A stretch of 64,000 nt of DNA from assembly GCF_902859595.1 (NCBI RefSeq), contig NZ_CADIJQ010000001.1, positions 434,001-498,000 on the forward strand, in the 5' to 3' direction. The first letter of the stretch is position 1. Every line of letters begins with the position of its first letter. Below, piece by piece: positions 44,190 to 53,170 of this stretch. The notes beneath the pieces are model-generated. The model saw only the letters and a program-made list of their open reading frames with translations, was not told the origin of the DNA and made no database searches. This stretch comes from Achromobacter kerstersii. Its GTDB lineage: Bacteria > Pseudomonadota > Gammaproteobacteria > Burkholderiales > Burkholderiaceae_B. Made by a program: the position numbers and the translations under genes.

Positions 44190-44997
44190 ACTTGCCTTGA
44201 ACGCCAACCGTGGCCGCACGTCTGGCGGATTCCTGCCCGCCTTGGTGCGCGACCCCTGGTTCGTGCTGTTGCTGGCGTTTGCCGCGCTGGGCCTGACGTG
44301 GGCCGCCACCGGCACCACGCCCGCCGCCGTGCAGGCGCTGTGGCATTGGTCGCCCGCCTTGTTGCGCGGGCTGGGCATGAACATCCAGATCAGCATGTTG
44401 GCGATGGCGTTGGGCACGGTGGCGGGGCTGGTGGTGGGCGCGTTGTCGCTATCACCGTCCGCCGTGCTGCGCCGACTGACGCGAGCCTATGTGCTGCTGT
44501 TTCGCAATGCGCCCATTCTGGTGCTGGTCTATTTCACAACGTATGTGTTCCCGTTTGAAGTGAACCTGGCGGGCTGGTATCTGCCGTTTCCGGATTGGAT
44601 CAAGGTGGTGATCGGGCTGGGCTTGCCCGCCAGCGCCAACGTGGCCGAGATCTTTCGCGGGGCGATTCAGTCGATTCCCAGCGCGCAGTGGGAAGCCGCG
44701 CAGTCGCTGGCGTTTCGCCGGACGCAGATCTTTCGCATGATCGTGTTGCCCCAATGCGTGCGGCGCATGCTGCCGTCGTGGATGAACCTGATGGCCAGCA
44801 TCACGATGAGCACGTCGCTGGCCTCGCTGGTGGGCGTGCACGATCTGGTCGACACGGCCACCGTGGCCAGCAACACCGTCGCGCGCAGCGACTTCACCAT
44901 CCTGGTCTATTTCACGCTATTGGCGCTTTTCTTCGCCTATTGCTATCCCATCGCGCGTTGGACGCGGTATCTGGAACGACGCCATGAACATCATTGA
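44179..44997 (+). CDS. ABC transporter permease, polar amino acid type (2)
   Basis: 272 residues, with hydrophobic helices from about 30 onward and the EAA loop at about 155-180 (AEIFRGAIQSIPSAQWEAAQSLAF). The paired permease is encoded just upstream. The first 30 residues are a cytoplasmic extension. Its stop lies 14 bp inside the ATPase gene. Confidence 0.93.
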   Translation: MANELALNANRGRTSGGFLPALVRDPWFVLLLAFAALGLTWAATGTTPAAVQALWHWSPALLRGLGMNIQISMLAMALGTVAGLVVGALSLSPSAVLRRLTRAYVLLFRNAPILVLVYFTTYVFPFEVNLAGWYLPFPDWIKVVIGLGLPASANVAEIFRGAIQSIPSAQWEAAQSLAFRRTQIFRMIVLPQCVRRMLPSWMNLMASITMSTSLASLVGVHDLVDTATVASNTVARSDFTILVYFTLLALFFAYCYPIARWTRYLERRHEHH

Positions 44998-45814
44998 ACT
45001 TAATCCGCTGGTCAGCCTGCGCGATGTGCATCTGGCCTTTGGCGACACCGAAGTCTTGAAAGGCATCGACGTCGAGGTCAAGCAAGGCCAGGCGGTGTCG
45101 ATCATCGGCCCGTCGGGCTCGGGCAAATCCACCATCCTGCGTTGCATCACGGGACTGCTGCGTCCGCAGCGCGGCGCCATCCAAGTGGGAGGCGTGCACG
45201 TCGATGCCCTGAAAACAGAATCCGACTTCATCGCGCTGCGCAAACGCGTGGGCTTTGTGTTCCAGCAGTACAACCTGTTTCCGCACCTGAGCGTGCTTGA
45301 AAACCTGGTGATCTCGCCCATCAAAGTCGGCGGCCAGCCGCGTGCGCAGGCCGAGGCGCGGGCGCGCGAGCTATTGGCCAAAGTCAGGATGGAACACAAG
45401 GAACGCGCCTATCCCGGTGAACTCTCGGGCGGCCAGCAACAGCGCGTGGCGATTGCGCGCGCGCTGACGATGCAACCTGAACTGATCCTGTTCGACGAGG
45501 TGACGTCCGCGCTGGACCCTGAAATGGTCGGCGAAGTGCTGACCGTGATTCGCGACTTGGTGCAAGACGGCCTGACCTGCATGCTCGTCACCCACGAAAT
45601 GCGCTTTGCCGAAGAGGTCAGCGACACCGTGTACTTCACCGAAGCCGGCCGCATCGTCGAGCACGGCCCGCCGTCGCGCATCTTTGGCGCGCCACAAAGC
45701 GAGCGCACCCGCGCGTTCCTGCAACGTTCATCCGGCGCGGCTGCCGCGCGCAAACCGGCGCCGGACCCCATCGCCAACTATCTGACGTTCGACCCGCTGC
45801 GTCTGGCGGTATGA
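44984..45814 (+). CDS. ABC transporter ATP-binding protein (GlnQ/HisP-like)
   Basis: 276 residues. Walker A GPSGSGKST (about 43-51), Q-loop VFQQYNLFPH, signature LSGGQQQRVAIARAL, Walker B LILFDEVTSALDPE and the switch His in VTHEM. This is the polar amino acid importer ATPase. It energises the two permeases encoded immediately upstream. The cupin gene follows after 22 bp. Confidence 0.96.
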   Translation: MNIIELNPLVSLRDVHLAFGDTEVLKGIDVEVKQGQAVSIIGPSGSGKSTILRCITGLLRPQRGAIQVGGVHVDALKTESDFIALRKRVGFVFQQYNLFPHLSVLENLVISPIKVGGQPRAQAEARARELLAKVRMEHKERAYPGELSGGQQQRVAIARALTMQPELILFDEVTSALDPEMVGEVLTVIRDLVQDGLTCMLVTHEMRFAEEVSDTVYFTEAGRIVEHGPPSRIFGAPQSERTRAFLQRSSGAAAARKPAPDPIANYLTFDPLRLAV

Positions 45815-45836
45815 CCCCTTTGGAGCGATCTTCATC

Positions 45837-46463
45837 ATGACCACCGAATCCGCAATTTCCTCGCGCCGCCGCCAGCAGGTGCAAACGGCGCTGTCTGACA
45901 TCCGCCAACTGCTGAAGTCCGACATCGTGACCCGCGAACAACTGGCAGCGGTTACCACGCGCCTGGAGCAACTGGCGCAACATCGCGAGCTGTTTCCCGC
46001 GTCTGACTTCCCGCCGCCCGCAGCCGGGCAGGGCGTGGGCGCGTCCACGCGCTACCGGCTGAACCCCGACGACGCGCCGGGCGTGCCGGCGCTGTATCTG
46101 AATTCCATCAACCCGGGCAAGACCACCTTGCCGCATAACCACACGACCTGGGCGGTGATCGTGGCCTTGTCCGGGCAAGAGCTGAACCGCGTCTACCGCC
46201 GCAGCGACGACGGTTCGCAGGCGGGCCGGGCGACGTTGGAACAGGTGCGCGAAGTGGTGGTGCAGCCAGGGCAGTCATTGTCGTTTCTGCCTGATGACAT
46301 TCACAGCATCCACGTCACGGGCGAATCGCCTACGCTGCATTTCCATCTGTACGGCCAGCCTTTAGAGACCCTGTCAGGCCGGATTGGTATCGACCTGGCT
46401 ACCGGCCAGATCCTGAACTACAACGCCACCCAGATGAAACCGGGTCAAGAGGTGCGTGTATGA
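45837..46463 (+). CDS. Cysteine dioxygenase-like cupin protein
   Basis: 208 residues. A cupin/cysteine-dioxygenase-type fold has the iron-ligand motif PH100-N-H102-TTWAVI and a second His pair near LHFHLYG (H168/H170). This pattern is shared with the N-terminal domain of the fusion protein at 56869. Thiol dioxygenases of this type convert cysteine or a related thiol to the sulfinate using O2. The exact thiol is unknown. It lies between the importer genes and the beta-lyase gene, overlapping the latter by 4 bp, which supports a role in catabolism of an imported sulfur amino acid. Confidence 0.82.
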   Translation: MTTESAISSRRRQQVQTALSDIRQLLKSDIVTREQLAAVTTRLEQLAQHRELFPASDFPPPAAGQGVGASTRYRLNPDDAPGVPALYLNSINPGKTTLPHNHTTWAVIVALSGQELNRVYRRSDDGSQAGRATLEQVREVVVQPGQSLSFLPDDIHSIHVTGESPTLHFHLYGQPLETLSGRIGIDLATGQILNYNATQMKPGQEVRV

Positions 46464-47752
46464 GCCAAGAGCAAACCCAAGCCCAAGGCCAAGCGCACGG
46501 CCAGGCGCACGGCCAAGCCCAAGCCCATGGCAAAGCGCACGATCAACCCCAAGCCCACGTCCAGACGCGGCTCGTGCATGCCGGCTCGCCTGAATTGAAG
46601 AACGGCGCTGGGCCGGTCAACGTGCCCGTCGTGCGCACCAGCACGGTACGTTTTGCCGACACCGCCGCGCAGGCCGCCTTGAACAAGCTGCGTGCCGCCG
46701 GCGATCGCGTGGCCACCTATGGCCGCCATGGCCTGGACACGCATCAGGCGCTGGAGGAAGCCGTGGCCTCGCTGGAAGGCGGGCATCGCACGGTGCTGGC
46801 GCCGTCGGGCCTGTCGGCGATTACGTTGGTGTTGCTGGCCACGCTTGCGCCCGGCGACCATGCGCTGGTGGCCGACAGCGTGTATTCGCCAGTGCGCAAG
46901 GTGGATAAATCGCTGCTGCAACGCTACGGCGTCCAAGTGGAATACTTTTCGCCCTCGCAAGACACGCTGGAGTCCCTGATACGCCCGAACACGCGTCTGC
47001 TGTATCTGGAATCCCCCAGCTCGCTGTTGTTCGAAGTGCTGGACCTGCCCGCGCTTGCCGCCACCGCGCGCCGGCATGGCGTGCTGGTGGCCGCTGACAA
47101 CACCTGGAGCGGCGGGCTGTACTACCAGCCGCTGGCGCTGGGCGCGAACCTCTCCATTCAGGCCGCCACCAAATACCTGGCCGGGCATTCGGACGTGATG
47201 ATGGGCGTGGTCACCGTCGACAGCGCCGAACTCGCGCGCAAGATCGGCGTTACCTACGACGCATTGGGCCTGTCGGTGGGCGCCGACGACGCCTATCTGA
47301 CCTTGCGCGGCCTGCGCACGCTGGATGTGCGCCTGGCGCGGCATCAGACCAATGCGCTGGCCGTGGCGGAGTATCTGGCGGGTCATGGGGACGTGGCCCA
47401 AGTCTTCTACCCGGCGTTGCCGCAAGACCCCGGCCATGCCTTGTGGCGGCGCGACTTCAGCGGCGCAAGCGGCTTGGTGTCGTTTGCGTTCGGCAACGCA
47501 GACCCAGCGGCGGCCTCTCGCTTCATCGACGCGCTGCGCTACTTCTCGATCGGCGCTTCCTGGGGCGGCTACGAAAGCCTGGCGCTTGAAGCTGCGCCCG
47601 AACGGCTGGCCGAACACAGCGTCTGGCAACAAGGGGCGGGCAAGCCATCCGTCGTGCGCCTGCACATCGGACTGGAGCACCCGCAGGACCTGATCGGCGA
47701 CCTGGAACGCGCCTTCAGCGTCACCCGTGACGCCTTGCGCCGTAGCGCATAA
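46460..47752 (+). CDS. Cystathionine beta-lyase-like PLP enzyme (MetC type)
   Basis: 430 residues. The Cys/Met metabolism PLP fold has VVRTSTVRF, the PLP Lys238 in AATKYLAGHSD, and the C-terminal GGYESLA and VVRLHIGLEHP segments typical of MetC. It cleaves the C-S bond of cystathionine or related beta-thio amino acids. The first 35 residues are unusual: a Gln/Ala/His/Gly-rich repeat (QGQAHGQAHGQAQAHG) with no counterpart in ordinary MetC. Its start overlaps the cupin stop (ATGA). It is the last gene of the operon. Confidence 0.92.
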   Translation: MSQEQTQAQGQAHGQAHGQAQAHGKAHDQPQAHVQTRLVHAGSPELKNGAGPVNVPVVRTSTVRFADTAAQAALNKLRAAGDRVATYGRHGLDTHQALEEAVASLEGGHRTVLAPSGLSAITLVLLATLAPGDHALVADSVYSPVRKVDKSLLQRYGVQVEYFSPSQDTLESLIRPNTRLLYLESPSSLLFEVLDLPALAATARRHGVLVAADNTWSGGLYYQPLALGANLSIQAATKYLAGHSDVMMGVVTVDSAELARKIGVTYDALGLSVGADDAYLTLRGLRTLDVRLARHQTNALAVAEYLAGHGDVAQVFYPALPQDPGHALWRRDFSGASGLVSFAFGNADPAAASRFIDALRYFSIGASWGGYESLALEAAPERLAEHSVWQQGAGKPSVVRLHIGLEHPQDLIGDLERAFSVTRDALRRSA

Positions 47753-47815
47753 CGCATATGCAAATAAGCCTCGCGCTTTAGGGTTTCTGGCTATGTAGAA
47801 GCAATTACAACCTCT

Positions 47816-47845
47816 TTGTCCGGTTGTACCTTCGGGTACTAGAAT
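47816..47845 (+). promoter_or_regulatory. Candidate promoter of VOC-cysB-like pair
   Basis: TTGTCC (47816-47821) and TAGAAT (47840-47845) are 18 bases apart, about 30 bases before the VOC start at 47875. A small stem with a TTCG loop (GTACC-TTCG-GGTAC) lies in the spacer. No terminator is evident between the beta-lyase and this point, so read-through from the operon is also possible. Confidence 0.35.
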
Positions 47846-47874
47846 TTGCCCTGTTCCATGGCTGGCAGCAGGGC

Positions 47875-48225
47875 ATGACACCTTCTATTTCGATCGAATC
47901 CGTACAGCTTCCGTTCTTGTCGCATCGGGAGCAAGCCGTGCGGGATTTCTATCATCGCGTCATCGGCCTGGACGAAATGGCAAGCGCTGGTGACCAGCGC
48001 CTGCTCTTTGCGCTGGGCGACGCCACCTTGTCGCTGTCTCCGGTTGACGAGGTCAGCCGCAGCGTCAAACCCGATTACCTCGCCATCAAGACCCAAGCCT
48101 ACGACGAGATCCTGGCGCGCCTGCGCCAGGCGGGCCACTACCCGGTCTGTTCGCTGCCCGACGCGCTGCCGCGCGTCATGTATGTGAAAGATCCGTCCGG
48201 CAATCAACTGGCCTTTCTGGGCTGA
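47875..48225 (+). CDS. VOC-superfamily (glyoxalase-like) protein
   Basis: 116 residues from the ATG at 47875 (the frame is open from 47824 but the extra 17 residues are not family-like). A single VOC domain with REQAVRDFYHRVIGL at the start and YVKDPSGNQLAFLG at the end, the usual landmarks of glyoxalase/bleomycin-resistance proteins. Metal ligands cannot be assigned confidently. It lies 9 bp upstream of the CysB-like gene and downstream of the sulfur operon; its substrate is unknown. Confidence 0.82.
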   Translation: MTPSISIESVQLPFLSHREQAVRDFYHRVIGLDEMASAGDQRLLFALGDATLSLSPVDEVSRSVKPDYLAIKTQAYDEILARLRQAGHYPVCSLPDALPRVMYVKDPSGNQLAFLG

Positions 48226-48234
48226 AGGCGCGCG

Positions 48235-49173
48235 ATGAACTTCCAGCAACTGCGTTCGGTGCGCGAAGCCGTGCGCCAGGACTTCAACCTGACCGACGTC
48301 TCGGAAAGCCTGCACACGTCTCAACCCGGCGTCAGCCGGCAGATCCGTGAGCTGGAAGAAGAGGTGGGCGTAGACATCTTCGTGCGCTCAGGCAAACGCC
48401 TGATCGGCCTGACCCCGCCCGGCGAACTGATTCTGCCGCTGGTCGAGCAGATTCTGCAATGCGCGGACAACATCCGTCACGCGGGCGCGGAGTACGCCGA
48501 CAGCCGCAAGGGCGTGCTGTCGATTGCGGCCACGCACTCGCAAGCGCGCTACGCCTTGCCCCCCGTCATCAAGGAATTCCGCCAGCGTTACCCCGATGTG
48601 GTGCTGCATCTGCACCAGGGCTCGCCCAAGCAAGTCTCGGAAATGCTGCTGGAAGGCGAGGCCGACATCGGCGTGGCAACCGAAGCCGTGGCCGACTATC
48701 CCGGCCTGGTGAACCTGCCGTGCTACCGCTGGAGCCACAGCATCATCGTGCCGCGCGGCCATCCGCTGGAACACCAGCACGACGGCATCAGCCTGTCGCA
48801 GCTGTCGCGCTACCCGATCATCACCTACGGCCGCGGCTACACCGGCCGCGCCCACATCGACGAAGCTTTCGCGCGCGCCGGCATCACGCCGGATATCGTC
48901 ATGACCGCCATGGACGCGGACGTCATCAAGACCTACGTCGAACTGGAGTTGGGCGTGGGTATCGTGGCCGCGGTAGCCTGGGACGCCGAACGCGACACCC
49001 GCCTGTGCGCCATCGACGCCCGCCATCTATTCGAGATCAACCTGACCCGCCTGGCAATCCGCCGCGGCGCGTGGCTGCGCGGGTATGCGTTTCATTTCAT
49101 TGAAATGTTCGTGCCTACGCTGACGCGGGAGGTGGTGGATAGGGAGTTGAAGGGGGAAGGAGTGTCAACGTAG
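48235..49173 (+). CDS. CysB/Cbl-type LysR regulator
   Basis: 312 residues, longer than the average LysR and typical of CysB. The N-terminus MNFQQLRSVREAVRQDFNLT matches the CysB/Cbl start. The HTH lies at about 20-40, and T100-H-S102-Q103 corresponds to the CysB residues that contact sulfate or its inducer (TxTQ in the E. coli protein). CysB-type proteins activate cysteine and organosulfur genes in sulfur limitation. Its place just after the sulfur operon makes it the likely local controller. The stop overlaps the convergent T6SS immunity gene by 9 bp. Confidence 0.92.
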   Translation: MNFQQLRSVREAVRQDFNLTDVSESLHTSQPGVSRQIRELEEEVGVDIFVRSGKRLIGLTPPGELILPLVEQILQCADNIRHAGAEYADSRKGVLSIAATHSQARYALPPVIKEFRQRYPDVVLHLHQGSPKQVSEMLLEGEADIGVATEAVADYPGLVNLPCYRWSHSIIVPRGHPLEHQHDGISLSQLSRYPIITYGRGYTGRAHIDEAFARAGITPDIVMTAMDADVIKTYVELELGVGIVAAVAWDAERDTRLCAIDARHLFEINLTRLAIRRGAWLRGYAFHFIEMFVPTLTREVVDRELKGEGVST

Positions 49174-50745
49174 AAACCTCACCATCACCCACGTCACGTC
49201 CTGCCCGTTGATGCGGGGCATGAGGGTTTGATGCATGAAGGTTTGCGGGCCGGTCGGGAATTCTTCGCAGGTCCAGGTGCCGGGGTAGGGGCAGGGTTGG
49301 CCTGAGCGCACCCGCACGGCTGGGGTCGGTTCGGTGGTCGTATCGTCTTGCATCCAATGCCACGTCACCGGCTGGCCTTGATAAGCCGGCAGCGGTTCAT
49401 CCTTAGCGACGGTGCACAAGATCGATCCTTTCTCGTCGGCGCGCCATCGGCCGGCGCGTGGAGCGGGTTGACCGGTCTTTGCCTGCCGCGCCGGTTCCGG
49501 TTCGGGTGCGCGTTGATCAATGTCGCGCTGCCAGATAACGCGGCCTCGAGAGGCGTTTTGCGAGACCGGCGGTGCGAACTCTCCGGCCTTGAAGTAACGG
49601 CGGGAATGTGTCTTGGCGAGCGTGTACCACCAGCCGTCCGAAGGAATCGGCTCCCCCACGACGACGTGGGTGGCCGTAGGCTCGACGGGTGGGTCGCCCG
49701 GGGTCAGGCCGCGAATCTCGGGCGTTGGCCAATCACTATCGCCATCGAAGCGCGCCAGCCAGCGCTGGGTGTCGATGCGGTCGAAATATTCGTTCGGGTC
49801 GCCATCCCATTCACCAAAGCCAGTCAGTTCCAGTTGCGGATGCCGGATGCGCCTGAGCAGACGGTTGAGCAGAACGGGAAGTTCAGGCACGCCGCGTTCA
49901 ACGGGATACAGCTCAGGTTGCGGACCCAGTTCAATCCACTGCCCGCAGCTGAGCGTGTCGATGCGGATGCGTGGGTCGTTGAGATGAGCGATAACGTCTT
50001 CGCGGGAGACCGAAAGTTTTTCGCGCCAGATGTCGGACAGGAAGAAGCCCCAGGTGGGGGGGCGGATGCCTGCGGGCAGTCCGGGCGTAAAGGCCATTCC
50101 AAATGGATAATCTGTGTCCAATCCGTAGAAATGCGGCGCAAGCGCGCGATCCCAGACTGCCGTTTCGGAACGCATTCCAAATTCCAGCGGGTTACCCATG
50201 GCGAACCCGCTATAAACCTGGGCGGGTTTCAGCCGGCCAATGGTGTGCAGGACAAATCGCCGCCAAGCATCCTTGTTATCCAACCACCATTGCCAACGGT
50301 AGTAGAACTGGATGCTTGAGTAGTCCTGCTCTTCGTTGCCCCTGTCGGACTTTCGCCATAGATAGGCGGCGTGGGTGGGAGAGCTTTGATGGTTCTTTTC
50401 GTCAGTGAACTCGACGGTAAAGGACCTGTTAACTGGCGTTTTTCGAGCCCAATTCCGCACATCACCTAGTCGCGCTGAACCATAAGGGTGAGGGCGTTCC
50501 GAATCCGGGTGCGTAGCGATGGTGTAGGGATAGCCCAAGCACTTTTCAAAGTCCTCGTGGATATCGATCATCTCCAGCGTGGTCTGCAGGACATGATCAG
50601 GCGGGTAGTTGAAGTAGAACGTCAGGAAAGGCGTGACCGCCAATTCGAAGGAACCGTTGTGACTGGCGGTATTCGGCCATTTCTTCAGGTCTTCGATCAT
50701 GCCAGCAAGATCATCGTCATCAATCAACGGGTTGCTCGCGCTCAT
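49165..50745 (-). CDS. DUF3396-like type VI immunity protein (copy 1)
   Basis: 526 residues without signal peptide. The N-terminal 340 residues resemble the DUF3396/type VI immunity family (for example HPYGSARLGDVRNWA, WGFFLSDIWREKLS, WIELGPQPELYP). The C-terminus contains three short repeats of one pattern (Gly-x-Pro ... Gly-x-Trp ... Pro ... Val-x-Trp) at about 361-410, 422-470 and 477-526, which resemble SH3-like modules. It overlaps the effector gene upstream by 4 bp (ATGA), the classic toxin-immunity layout. It most likely neutralises effector copy 1. The neighbouring copy 2 is similar but diverged in the N-terminal half. Confidence 0.8.
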   Translation of the reverse strand: MSASNPLIDDDDLAGMIEDLKKWPNTASHNGSFELAVTPFLTFYFNYPPDHVLQTTLEMIDIHEDFEKCLGYPYTIATHPDSERPHPYGSARLGDVRNWARKTPVNRSFTVEFTDEKNHQSSPTHAAYLWRKSDRGNEEQDYSSIQFYYRWQWWLDNKDAWRRFVLHTIGRLKPAQVYSGFAMGNPLEFGMRSETAVWDRALAPHFYGLDTDYPFGMAFTPGLPAGIRPPTWGFFLSDIWREKLSVSREDVIAHLNDPRIRIDTLSCGQWIELGPQPELYPVERGVPELPVLLNRLLRRIRHPQLELTGFGEWDGDPNEYFDRIDTQRWLARFDGDSDWPTPEIRGLTPGDPPVEPTATHVVVGEPIPSDGWWYTLAKTHSRRYFKAGEFAPPVSQNASRGRVIWQRDIDQRAPEPEPARQAKTGQPAPRAGRWRADEKGSILCTVAKDEPLPAYQGQPVTWHWMQDDTTTEPTPAVRVRSGQPCPYPGTWTCEEFPTGPQTFMHQTLMPRINGQDVTWVMVRFLR

Positions 50746-51578
50746 CTTCCTCTCCTGCCATGTCGTCCGCCTTGCTTGTCATTTTCTGTTGAAGATGGGT
50801 GATAGCCCGTGCAGTCTTCCGGCACCCGCAAAAGCGCCACCTTTTGGCTGTCGCGGCTCATCAACAGTACGTAGTCTTCTATCTGCTTTTTCTTGACCCA
50901 ATCGTTCGGAAACTTGATCTCGACCGCTGCAAATACGTTTTCAACTTCAAACGGCTGCTGGCGATACTCCACAATCACCAGATCCGGCGCCAGGCTTCCT
51001 TTCGGGCGGGGCCAAAAAGGAAAATATTTGCTGATCCGTTTTGGCCGCGTGGATGGCTCACCCAGCATGGCGGCAAACGACGTGCCGTTGTAATTCGGCT
51101 CCGCCTTCAGCGGACTTTGCCAGGCCAGCAAATCGTCCACGGCTTCAAACACCAATGACGCGGTGGTCTGCTTTAACGCGATATCAATCGTGGTTTCAAT
51201 GACGTCGCCGGGGATCTTCTTGCGGATTCTTCTTGGTACTGTCAATGGCGACTTCAACGCCCACTGGCAGACCGTGCTGATCACGGGCCGGAACGGGATC
51301 TTGCGTTCGATGTACTGTTTGAAGGTCACGTTTTCGCTGCGCCCGCGCGACACCGTCGTATTGCCGCCCGTGCGCACGAACGTAGAGCTCTTGATGTCGA
51401 TCTCCTCTTTCATGCCTTTGATGACGTCTTTCAGGATGGTCTCGACTTCCTTTTTTCGCTGGCTGATCTGCGCCAGAGTTTCGGCCGATTCAATGGCGGT
51501 TTGCGCGGTTTCATAGGCGGCGTAGGCGCGATAGGCGCGGTAGCCCCAGATGAGGGCAGCGGCGACAGGGGCGGCCAT
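50742..51578 (-). CDS. Predicted T6SS nuclease effector, PD-(D/E)XK/VRR-NUC-like (copy 1)
   Basis: 278 residues from the ATG at 51578 (GGGAG 8 bases upstream; longer frame to 51788 is spurious). The N-terminus has a hydrophobic, Tyr/Ala-rich segment (MAAPVAAALIWGYRAYRAYA) and a helical region. The C-terminal nuclease core contains P198-D199, E220-x-K222 and a following Gln232, the VRR-NUC/PD-(D/E)XK pattern. It likely degrades DNA in target cells after VgrG delivery. The last 50 residues differ from copy 2. Start and stop are tightly coupled with immunity genes on both sides. Confidence 0.78.
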   Translation of the reverse strand: MAAPVAAALIWGYRAYRAYAAYETAQTAIESAETLAQISQRKKEVETILKDVIKGMKEEIDIKSSTFVRTGGNTTVSRGRSENVTFKQYIERKIPFRPVISTVCQWALKSPLTVPRRIRKKIPGDVIETTIDIALKQTTASLVFEAVDDLLAWQSPLKAEPNYNGTSFAAMLGEPSTRPKRISKYFPFWPRPKGSLAPDLVIVEYRQQPFEVENVFAAVEIKFPNDWVKKKQIEDYVLLMSRDSQKVALLRVPEDCTGYHPSSTENDKQGGRHGRRGR

Positions 51579-51589
51579 CAGGTGTCTCC

Positions 51590-53170
51590 CTAGCGCAGGA
51601 ACTTGACCATTACCCAGGTCACGTCCTGTTGATTCATTTGAGGCATGCTGACTTGATGCATGAAGGTTTGCGGGCCGGTCGGGAATTCTTCGCAGGTCCA
51701 GGTGCCGGGGTAGGGGCAGGGTTGGCCTGAGCGTACGCGCACGGGGGTGGTCGGTTCGGTGGTCGTATCGTCTTGCATCCAATGCCACGTCACCGGCTGG
51801 CCTTGATAAGCCGGCAGCGGTTCATGTTTAGTGACGGTGCACAAGATCGATCCTTTCTCGTCGGCGCGCCATCGGCCGGCGCGTGGAGCGGGTTGGCCGG
51901 TCTTTGCCTGCCGCGCCGGTTCCGGTTCGGGTGCGCGTTGATCAATGTCGCGCTGCCAGATGACGCGGCCTCGAGCGGCGTTTTGCGAGACCGGCGGTGC
52001 GAACTCTCCAGCTTTGAAGTGGCGGCGGGAATGTGTCTTGGCGAGCGTGTACCACCAGCCTTCCGAAGGAATCGGCTCACCCACCACGACGTGGGTAGCA
52101 GTGGGTTCGAGGGGTGGACTGCCCGGGGTCAGGCCGCGAATCTCCGGCGTTGGCCAATCACTATCGTCATCAAAACGTGCCAGCCAGCGCTGCGTGTCGA
52201 GGCGGTTGAAGCGTTCGTTTGGATCTCCGTCCCATTCGCCGAATCCGACGAGGTCGAGCTGCGGGTGGCGGATGCGTCTGAGCAGACGATTGAGCAGAGC
52301 CGGAAGTTCGGGCACGCCCAGTTCCACGGGATACAGATCCGGTTGCGAGCCAAGTTCTATCCACTGCCCGCTACTGAGTGTTTCGATGCGGATCCGCGGG
52401 TCGTTTAGGTGAGCGACGACGTCTTCACGAGACACTGAGAGTTTTTCTCGCCAGATGTCGGATAGGAAGAAGCCCCATGTTGGGGGCCGAATGCCCGACG
52501 GAAGTTCGGGCAGGAAGGTCATGCCGAAGGTGTCGTCGGTGTCCAGGCCGTAAAAGTGAGGCGCCAATGCTCTGTCCCAGACGGCCACTTCGGAACGCAT
52601 GCCGAATGCCAAAGGGTTGGCAATCGCAAAGCCGCTATAAACCTGTGCTGGTTTCAGTCGCCTGATGGCGGCGAGCACGAACTCGCGCCATTTGTCTTGG
52701 TTGTCCAGCCACCATTGCCAGCGGTAGCAGAATTGGATGGAGGAATAGCCTTGTTCTTCATCACCCCAATCGGATGTCCGCCAGAGATAGGCAGAATGCG
52801 TAGGCGAGGTTTGATGGTTCTTTTCGTCCGTAAAGTTGACCGTGAATGCTCTATTGACCGGGATCTTCCTGGCCCACTCCCGTATGTCCCCAAGGCGTTT
52901 CGAGCCATAGGGATGCGGCCGTGAGGAGTCCGGATGTGTGGCGACGGTATAGGGATAGCCCAGGAGCTTTTCGAAGGCCTCATGGACGTCAATCATGGCC
53001 AGCGCGGTCTCTATGGCATGGACGGGGTCGTAGCAGAAATAGAAAGTTAGGAACGGCGTCGTGGATAGTTCGAATGAACCATTGTCAACGGCGGTATTTG
53101 GCCATTTCTTCAGGTCTTCGATCATGCCGAACAACTCGTCATCGTCAATCAATGGGCTGCTCGTGCTCAT
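51590..53170 (-). CDS. DUF3396-like type VI immunity protein (copy 2)
   Basis: 526 residues, the same length as copy 1. The C-terminal 140 residues, including the three SH3-like repeats, are almost identical between copies. The N-terminal 200 residues differ by many substitutions (for instance FYFCYDPVHAIET against FYFNYPPDHVLQT), the likely specificity region. Its start overlaps the effector 2 stop by 4 bp, and its stop lies 11 bp upstream of the effector 1 start. It presumably protects against effector 2. Confidence 0.8.
   Translation of the reverse strand: MSTSSPLIDDDELFGMIEDLKKWPNTAVDNGSFELSTTPFLTFYFCYDPVHAIETALAMIDVHEAFEKLLGYPYTVATHPDSSRPHPYGSKRLGDIREWARKIPVNRAFTVNFTDEKNHQTSPTHSAYLWRTSDWGDEEQGYSSIQFCYRWQWWLDNQDKWREFVLAAIRRLKPAQVYSGFAIANPLAFGMRSEVAVWDRALAPHFYGLDTDDTFGMTFLPELPSGIRPPTWGFFLSDIWREKLSVSREDVVAHLNDPRIRIETLSSGQWIELGSQPDLYPVELGVPELPALLNRLLRRIRHPQLDLVGFGEWDGDPNERFNRLDTQRWLARFDDDSDWPTPEIRGLTPGSPPLEPTATHVVVGEPIPSEGWWYTLAKTHSRRHFKAGEFAPPVSQNAARGRVIWQRDIDQRAPEPEPARQAKTGQPAPRAGRWRADEKGSILCTVTKHEPLPAYQGQPVTWHWMQDDTTTEPTTPVRVRSGQPCPYPGTWTCEEFPTGPQTFMHQVSMPQMNQQDVTWVMVKFLR

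Larger units (their letters stand above)
49165..51578 (-). repeat. Tandem duplication unit 1 (effector-immunity module)
   Basis: This 2414-bp module carries effector 1 and immunity 1. It is matched by a second 2414-bp module at 51590-54003, 11 bp away. Long stretches are nearly identical in DNA (effector 5' part and immunity 3' part) while the inner part has diverged. Confidence 0.9.

Noticed and set aside
51579..51788. Longer start for effector copy 1
   Set aside because: The extra residues are an out-of-frame reading of the immunity 2 gene end. The ATG at 51578 has a ribosome site and matches copy 2.
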